From: Bacillota bacterium
GTDB taxonomy: Bacteria > Bacillota > Clostridia > Peptostreptococcales > Anaerovoracaceae
Direction: 5' to 3'
Assembly: GCA_029219125.1 (NCBI GenBank)
Contig: JAQXSU010000113.1
Span: 1 to 17,978 of the forward strand
DNA: 17,978 nucleotides
Translations under genes and position numbers: made by a program
Notes under the pieces: generated by a model
Database searches by the model: none
What the model was told of the DNA's origin: nothing
What the model saw: the letters and a program-made list of their open reading frames with translations, nothing else
Shown: positions 13,566 through 17,978 of the stretch, piece after piece
How positions within the stretch are numbered: position 1 is the first letter of the stretch
How the letters are laid out: every line of letters starts with the position of its first letter

Positions 13566-15251
13566 TTATTCGATTTCCACATGGATCCCCAGCGTTTCAC
13601 TGGCCATCTTCGCCAGGTTTTCAAGCTGAGAATCTGCTTCTTGTTTCTGTTCTTCTGATTCTCTGCGGCAGACCATCTTCAGGTGTCGTCCCAGGTGCCG
13701 CTCCATCAGATGCTCCAGTTCCGGCCGCATTTTTTCTGCATACCGCTGTGCGAATCCTGTTTTCGCCAGAACGGTAAACTGGCTTTCTCCCACATTACCC
13801 AGCGTGGTGCCGCTGCGAATCAGATTAAAGCTGCTGGCACTGCCCTCTCCCTCTTCAAAGATCTGGTGCCACAAATCATCCATCTGCGCCCGACTCATGG
13901 TCGGAGCCTGATCCGGAATCGCTGCAGCCATGTCCGACGAAGGGGTAACTGTCGTCCGGCTTTCCTCACTCTGCTCTGCCGACGGTGAAACTGCTGCCGC
14001 CTGCGCCAGCTCTCCGAAGTGCGCAGCCTCCTGCGTCGGCATTGCCGTAAATGTCTGTCTCCCCGGTGCCGCCGGAACTGCCGCTGGCGCTGCAACTGGT
14101 GCGGGAACTGACGCAGTCCTCTGTGCCAGCTTTTCCTCATCGATCAGGTTGGTCGCAATAGCTACGATGGCCAGTTCCAGAAGGATCCGCGGTTGGGTGG
14201 ACCATCTGGCATCCTGAATCGTCTTTGAAAGCCGAAGTATGGCGTCATTGATCTCCTCCAAGGAAATCTGCCGGCTCTGCTGCCGGATTCTGTCTATATT
14301 CTCTGTGGACATGTTCAGCATGTCCTCCGGATTTTTGATAAATTTCGTGATGAGAAGGCTGCGGTAATGGGCTGTCCAGTCCTTCATCAGCTGCTTGACA
14401 TCCTTCCCGTCGGCCAGTGCCCGGTCCAGCAGAACCAGCGCCTCTGCCACATTATGCACTGCCACCAGATCTGTCAGCTCGATAAAGAAATCTTCCCCTG
14501 CTGTTCCGATGTATTCCAGCACCTTTTCCCGGTCGATCTGTTTATCACCTGCGGCAATGACCTGATCCAGAATGCTGAGGCCATCCCGGACAGAACCGTC
14601 TGCACTGTTTGCCAGCAGCCGCACTGCTCCGTCGGTGATCTCGATGCCTTTCTCCCCACAGATTCTTCGCATGCCATCCGCCAGCGTCTGCAGCGGCACC
14701 CTCTTGAAGTCCAGACGCATACATCTGGAAAGAATGGTAGCCGGCAGCTTCTGCGGCTCTGTTGTAGCCAGAATGAACATGACATTCTCCGGCGGTTCCT
14801 CCAGCGTCTTCAGCAAGGCATTGAATGCACCTGTAGAAAGCATATGCACTTCGTCGATGATATAGACTTTTTTCTTACCCACCGCCGGCGGATACTTGAC
14901 ACTTTCCCGCAGTTCCCGGATGCTGTCCACGCCGTTGTTGGATGCCGCATCGATCTCGATGACATCCATAAACGTGCCGTTTTTGATAGCCTCGCAGTTG
15001 GCACAATGGCCGCACGGCCTTTCGTCACCCTCTTCGAACATCCCGTCACCCGACGTTCCCAGGCAGTTGACCGCCTTGGCCAGAATACGGGCTGTGGTGG
15101 TTTTTCCCGTTCCCCGGGTACCGCAAAACAGATAGGCATGGCTGACCGTATCTGTAGCAATCTGATATTTCAGGATTTTTACGATATGCTCCTGCCCGAG
15201 GATCTCGCTGAATACTTCAGGCCGCTGGGCACGGTAAAGTGCTGTATACAT
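13566..15251 (-). CDS. dnaX: DNA polymerase III subunit gamma/tau
   Basis: DnaX is the motor subunit of the clamp loader that places the beta clamp on DNA. The 561-residue product has a Walker A GTRGTGKT (44-51), four zinc cysteines (Cys63, 80, 83, 86), a Walker B VYIIDEVHML (129-138), sensor 1 ATTEPQKLP (162-170) and the SRC arginine-finger motif (175-177). The collar domain III runs to about residue 365. An Ala/Pro-rich linker (about 375-460) precedes a C-terminal domain expected to contact polymerase. I chose the ATG at 15251 because AAGGAG lies five bases upstream; an in-frame ATG at 15272 has none. I saw no A-AAA-AAG slippery site for programmed frameshifting near the linker. It is probably expressed with ybaB and recR and lies just downstream of the SRP RNA gene. 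Confidence 0.97.
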   Translation of the reverse strand: MYTALYRAQRPEVFSEILGQEHIVKILKYQIATDTVSHAYLFCGTRGTGKTTTARILAKAVNCLGTSGDGMFEEGDERPCGHCANCEAIKNGTFMDVIEIDAASNNGVDSIRELRESVKYPPAVGKKKVYIIDEVHMLSTGAFNALLKTLEEPPENVMFILATTEPQKLPATILSRCMRLDFKRVPLQTLADGMRRICGEKGIEITDGAVRLLANSADGSVRDGLSILDQVIAAGDKQIDREKVLEYIGTAGEDFFIELTDLVAVHNVAEALVLLDRALADGKDVKQLMKDWTAHYRSLLITKFIKNPEDMLNMSTENIDRIRQQSRQISLEEINDAILRLSKTIQDARWSTQPRILLELAIVAIATNLIDEEKLAQRTASVPAPVAAPAAVPAAPGRQTFTAMPTQEAAHFGELAQAAAVSPSAEQSEESRTTVTPSSDMAAAIPDQAPTMSRAQMDDLWHQIFEEGEGSASSFNLIRSGTTLGNVGESQFTVLAKTGFAQRYAEKMRPELEHLMERHLGRHLKMVCRRESEEQKQEADSQLENLAKMASETLGIHVEIE

Positions 15252-15319
15252 GGATTCTCCTTCTCTGCGCATGCACCCGAGGGCGCAACTCGAGGCACGG
15301 ATTTGCTCAAAATAAAGCG

Positions 15320-15474
15320 ATTGCCCTTAAAAAGCTTCGCAGGCGTTGGAGAAGGCTAGTCTGCGGCACATAAGAACTTCCGCTTATTGCTGCTTCCTTC
15401 CGGACCTGACAAGGTTCACGGCATCCCATTGCGCAGGACCCAAACCATGCCAGACGAAGCTTTTTAAGGGCAAT
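15320..15474 (-). repeat. Perfect 20-base inverted repeat enclosing the SRP RNA (precursor stem and probable terminator)
   Basis: The minus-strand arm ATTGCCCTTAAAAAGCTTCG (15474-15455) is exactly complementary to the 20 bases at 15339-15320. Together with the SRP core it would make one hairpin of about 155 bases. The 3' arm is followed by CGCTTTATTTTG, so it may also end transcription. Pairing of the two ends is seen directly. RNase III processing, as for the B. subtilis SRP RNA, is inference. Confidence 0.8.
15355..15455 (-). ncRNA. ffs: Signal recognition particle RNA (small, 4.5S-like)
   Basis: The minus strand contains the universal SRP RNA apical core: TCAGGTCCGGAAGGAAGCAG, with the GGAA tetraloop and the asymmetric bulge that binds Ffh. 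Flanks such as GGGTCCTGCGCAATGGGATG and GTGCCGCAGACTAGCC match clostridial SRP RNAs. The RNA pairs with Ffh and FtsY to target nascent membrane proteins. The ends given are the approximate limits of the conserved fold. The transcript is longer, because perfect 20-base complementary arms flank it (15320-15474). I see no obvious Alu domain like that of the 271-base B. subtilis RNA. The position just upstream of dnaX is conserved in Bacillota. Confidence 0.93.
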
Positions 15475-15488
15475 ATTTCACTTTATCT

Positions 15489-15517
15489 ACTATACCATTT
15501 TTGAAGCGGCAGGTCAA
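15489..15517 (-). promoter_or_regulatory. Strong sigma-A promoter of the SRP RNA gene
   Basis: On the minus strand, TTGACC (15517-15512) and TATAGT (15494-15489) are separated by 17 bases, with TGG before the -10. Transcription should start near 15482, a few bases before the 5' arm of the SRP precursor. The -35 lies only 6 bases after the stop codon of the sodium symporter gene. Confidence 0.8.
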
Positions 15518-15523
15518 GAAAAA

Positions 15524-16852
15524 TCAGAACGCCACCTTCATAAACAGTGCGACGCAGCACAGAATCGCTGCACATGGCACATACAGGAACTTCCCTGCGC
15601 TGTACCACAGACTGCCGTGAATTCTGGATGCGTTTTTATTGATCTCATCCAGCAGATCGTCCTTCTTCATGATCCAGAACCAGGAAATTGCACCGATGGT
15701 TGCTCCCAGCGGAATGATATAGATCGACACGATATCCATCCAAGGTCCCCAGTTGAAAATCGGTTCCATCTGCAGACCGAAGCCCAGACAGATTACACCC
15801 AGAAGCGCCAGCACCAGATTCCGGCTCAGCTTCGGGAAACGGTGCAGCAGGGATTCACCCACCGCTTCGAACATATTTTGTAAAGAGCTGACGCCGGCGA
15901 AAATCATAGCCGTGTACAGGATCACCGCAAAAGCCTGACCGAACGGGATATCCTGCAGGATTCTTGGCAGGGTGACAAACAGCAGAGACGGGCCTGCACC
16001 CACATCCAGCCCATAAGCGAAGCAGGCAGGAATAATGACCAAAGCGGCTACCATTGCGGCGATAGTATCACAGATTGCAGTCCGTACCGCCACATAAACC
16101 ACATCCTCACTGTCTTCCAGATAAGCGCCGTACACGATCATGCCGCTTCCGGTGACAGACAGAGAGAAGAAAGCCTGACCCATAGCCCATACCCAGACCA
16201 TCGGATTTTTCAGTGCCTCCCAGTCCGGTGTGAACATGAAGCGATACCCTTCCGCTGCCCCCGGCAGCATGGACACCCGGATTGCCAGCACAACGAAAAT
16301 GATGAAGAAGACCGGCATCATAATCTTATTGGTTTTTTCGATACTCTTCGCACCCAGAAACAGGGTCAGCAGTGTTCCCACCACAATGATGATGTGAAAC
16401 GGCACCACAGAGTACTCCGTGGTGGAGAATGTGCCAAACCATGTTTCCGTGTTCACTTCCATCAGGTTGCCCGTAATGGAATTCCAGAAAGCTTTCAGTA
16501 CATAAGCGATGATCACTGCGTAGCCGATGGCGATACACATGGACCCGGCCAGCGGAAGCCAGCCAACCAGTCCGCCTGCAGTTCCAAGGCTCCGGCTGCG
16601 GGTTTCCCAGGCTGCCCGATACGCCCCCAGGGTTCCGGTTCTGGCCCGGCGTCCCACCGCATATTCGGCAGCAAGGCCCACCGCACTGAACAGTGCGACG
16701 AAAATCAGATATGCCACCAGGAAGGCACTTCCGCCGTTTGCACCCATCTTCGCCGGAAAGCCCCATACATTGGCCATGCCTACAGCCGATCCAACGGCAG
16801 CGAGAATAAATCCCCATCGTGTGGAGAATTTTACAGTATTTCCTTTACCCAT
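15524..16852 (-). CDS. Sodium-dependent transporter of the NSS (neurotransmitter:sodium symporter) family
   Basis: The 442-residue protein has about eleven membrane segments, as in bacterial LeuT/MhsT-type symporters, which use sodium to import amino acids or related amines. The first segment has GSAVGMANVWGFPAK (21-35) followed by NGGSAF. It aligns with the unwound substrate and sodium region of LeuT, with Asn28 matching LeuT Asn27. Segment 8 carries FAGVSSLQ, which fits the second sodium site. The extracellular-gate arginine of LeuT (Arg30) is replaced by Gly31. I chose the ATG at 16852 because AAGGAG lies about eleven bases upstream and the promoter at 16913-16941 rules out the longer reading from a GTG at 16984. 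The substrate cannot be told. The gene is divergent from the TraX-family gene. Confidence 0.93.
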   Translation of the reverse strand: MGKGNTVKFSTRWGFILAAVGSAVGMANVWGFPAKMGANGGSAFLVAYLIFVALFSAVGLAAEYAVGRRARTGTLGAYRAAWETRSRSLGTAGGLVGWLPLAGSMCIAIGYAVIIAYVLKAFWNSITGNLMEVNTETWFGTFSTTEYSVVPFHIIIVVGTLLTLFLGAKSIEKTNKIMMPVFFIIFVVLAIRVSMLPGAAEGYRFMFTPDWEALKNPMVWVWAMGQAFFSLSVTGSGMIVYGAYLEDSEDVVYVAVRTAICDTIAAMVAALVIIPACFAYGLDVGAGPSLLFVTLPRILQDIPFGQAFAVILYTAMIFAGVSSLQNMFEAVGESLLHRFPKLSRNLVLALLGVICLGFGLQMEPIFNWGPWMDIVSIYIIPLGATIGAISWFWIMKKDDLLDEINKNASRIHGSLWYSAGKFLYVPCAAILCCVALFMKVAF

Positions 16853-16912
16853 AACAAAAAAGTCTCCTTTTACGTATTCTGATACATATCCTATAACATG
16901 TACCCTTTTGAC

Positions 16913-16941
16913 ATTATACACTGAAAATTCAGAAGATTCAA
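16913..16941 (-). promoter_or_regulatory. Predicted sigma-A promoter of the sodium symporter gene
   Basis: On the minus strand, TTGAAT (16941-16936) and TATAAT (16918-16913) are separated by 17 bases. The spacer contains the 12-base palindrome CTGAAAATTCAG. Transcription should start near 16906, giving a leader of about 54 bases. Confidence 0.7.
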
Positions 16942-16978
16942 TGGATTTTACACATTTACAGTTTTTCTGCTTTCTGGC

Positions 16979-17008
16979 TTGCACCGTTCCGGTTTCCTGT
17001 GCTATACT
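16979..17008 (+). promoter_or_regulatory. Predicted sigma-A promoter of the TraX-family gene
   Basis: TTGCAC (16979-16984) and TATACT (17003-17008) are separated by 18 bases, with TGC before the -10. Transcription should start near 17015. It is back to back with the symporter promoter. Confidence 0.6.
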
Positions 17009-17038
17009 GGATACGATTCTATGACAGGGGGTATTTCA

Positions 17039-17752
17039 ATGACTTCAAACATGCTGCGGGCCCTGGCCTGCTTTTTTATGCTGCTGGATCATCTGTGGGC
17101 CAGCCTGATCCCGGGAAACAACTGGATGACCTATCTGGGACGCCTGGCGTTTCCTATCTTCGCCTTTCAGATTTCAGAAGGCTATTTTCATACATCCGAT
17201 TTTCGGAAATACGCCCTGCGGCTTTTCGTTTTCGGACTCATTTCCGAAATCCCGTTCAATCTGCTGTACAGCAGCGGCATGATCTATCCATTCCATCAGA
17301 ACGTCATGTTCACGCTGCTTCTGGGACTTCTGTCCATCCGTGCTCTGGATACCGCACGGCAGAATCTCTGTGCAAAATCCGTCCTCAAGGCCCTCTTCAT
17401 CGTAGCCGGCTGCCTGCTGCTTTCGGTGGTGTGCTTCGTGGATTACAGCGCCATGGGTGTTCTGACCGTTATTCTCTTTTATCTGCTCCGGGACTTTCCG
17501 TTCGCACGTCTGGCTCAGTTTGCTGCCATGGTATTTCTGAACATCATCGTGTTCAAGGGAATGACCATCCCTATAACTCTGGGCTCTTTTACATATGATT
17601 TTACGACCCAGGGCTTCGCCGTTCTGGCCCTGATTCCAATCTGGCTTTACAATGGAAAAAAGGGCAGAAGCAGCAAAGTCCTCCAGTACGTCTTCTATGC
17701 TTTCTACCCTGTGCATCTTCTGATCCTGGCACTGATCATGATCTACCGGTAA
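17039..17752 (+). CDS. TraX-family integral membrane protein
   Basis: The 237-residue protein has about eight membrane segments. The start MLRALACFFMLLDHLW followed by GRLAFPIFAFQISEGYFHT matches the TraX family (Pfam TraX). The founder TraX of plasmid F acetylates F-pilin, and relatives share an acyltransferase-like membrane fold. Chromosomal copies in Bacillota have no assigned substrate, and no conjugation genes are visible here. The conserved DH (residues 17-18) and the SEIPFNLLYS segment (about 75-84) are in place. I chose the ATG at 17039, with AGGGGG seven bases upstream, over a longer reading from 16979 that would begin at the -35. The gene ends 2 bases before the convergent AIR-synthase-like gene. 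Confidence 0.88.
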   Translation: MTSNMLRALACFFMLLDHLWASLIPGNNWMTYLGRLAFPIFAFQISEGYFHTSDFRKYALRLFVFGLISEIPFNLLYSSGMIYPFHQNVMFTLLLGLLSIRALDTARQNLCAKSVLKALFIVAGCLLLSVVCFVDYSAMGVLTVILFYLLRDFPFARLAQFAAMVFLNIIVFKGMTIPITLGSFTYDFTTQGFAVLALIPIWLYNGKKGRSSKVLQYVFYAFYPVHLLILALIMIYR

Positions 17753-17754
17753 AC

Positions 17755-17978
17755 TTACTTCACCACTTTATACAGCTCGTCCGGGCCCGGCGGATCGATG
17801 GTTTCACTGCTTCCGTCGGCATGCCGCAGAGTCAGGCCTTCGGAAGCCGGCCGGATCCTGCCGATTTCACATGCCGGCACACCGGCTTCTGCCAGCTTCT
17901 GCAACATGTCCTCCTTCTTATCCGGCGCAGCCATAATGATCATCGCCCCGGAAGAAATCAGCCGCAGGCAGTTGATAC
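17755..17978 (-). CDS. AIR synthase-related/HypE-like protein, C-terminal fragment (continues past right edge)
   Basis: Seventy-three C-terminal residues are visible, starting INCLRLISSGAMIIMAAPDK and continuing with LAEAGVPACEIGRIRP. This is the end of the PurM/HypE/SelD C-terminal fold, in which LISSG is followed by a hydrophobic strand, a helix and the IG-I turn. HypE is an ATP-dependent hydrogenase maturation factor, and related clostridial proteins of this type have no assigned role. The ATP-binding N-terminal domain lies beyond the window, so the exact subfamily cannot be decided. An internal ATG at 17943 is not the start, because the open frame and the family similarity continue upstream of it to the edge. 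Confidence 0.75.
   Translation of the reverse strand, partial: INCLRLISSGAMIIMAAPDKKEDMLQKLAEAGVPACEIGRIRPASEGLTLRHADGSSETIDPPGPDELYKVVK

Noticed and set aside
13566..15251. Programmed frameshift in dnaX producing a short gamma form
   Set aside because: No A-AAA-AAG type slippery run was seen near the linker, so only the full-length product is proposed.
14367..15359. Plus-strand open frame of 330 codons
   Set aside because: It is antisense to dnaX and runs into the SRP RNA stem, so it is a mirror frame.
1..17978. Mobile elements, CRISPR arrays, tRNA or rRNA genes
   Set aside because: No transposase, integrase, phage gene, spaced direct repeats, or tRNA/rRNA signature sequences were recognised on either strand.

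Overview
The window looks like an ordinary chromosomal segment of a Gram-positive anaerobe of the class Clostridia (Bacillota). The evidence is the gene order SRP RNA-dnaX-ybaB-recR with DUF2508 (yaaL-like) and bofA genes next to it, a uvrB-uvrA operon, a YitT-family protein, strong purine-rich ribosome binding sites and sigma-A-type promoters. Base composition is moderately GC-rich by eye (low to mid 50s %). The SRP RNA core resembles those of Lachnospiraceae and relatives, but I cannot fix the family. I see no phage, transposon, CRISPR array, tRNA or rRNA.

Layout. (1) 1-4286, minus: nucleotide excision repair genes uvrB then uvrA (uvrA runs off the left edge). (2) 4287-4790: a roughly 500-base gene-free stretch. 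It carries divergent promoters, a LexA-like box over the uvrB -35, and a uvrB leader of about 250 bases with several perfect inverted repeats. (3) 4791-5925, plus: an N-acetyltransferase and a TetR-type regulator in one operon, closed by a strong terminator. (4) 5935-7862, minus: a DUF308/HdeD-like membrane protein and a radical SAM enzyme in one operon. (5) 8041-10470: a PfoR-like PTS IIC-type membrane protein (minus) divergent from a non-canonical Nramp-superfamily transporter (plus). (6) 10496-11866, minus: a YbaK-type editing protein abutting a YitT membrane protein. (7) 12022-15474: bofA, an inverted DUF2508 gene, recR, ybaB, dnaX and the SRP RNA gene. (8) 15524-17752: an NSS-type sodium symporter (minus) divergent from a TraX-family membrane protein (plus). 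(9) 17755-17978, minus: the C-terminal end of an AIR-synthase/HypE-like protein that continues past the right edge.

How the genes work together. UvrB and UvrA are the damage-recognition parts of excision repair, and the LexA-like box suggests SOS control. DnaX (clamp loader), YbaB (nucleoid-associated protein), RecR (recombinational repair) and the SRP RNA (protein targeting) form a well-known conserved housekeeping cluster. Most remaining genes are membrane transporters or membrane proteins with small regulatory or enzyme partners and unknown substrates.

I do not see a clear new defence or mobile system. The most unusual points are the flipped DUF2508 gene inside the dnaX-recR-bofA cluster, the 20-base perfect terminal helix of the SRP RNA precursor, the structured uvrB leader, and the replaced key residues in two transporters.
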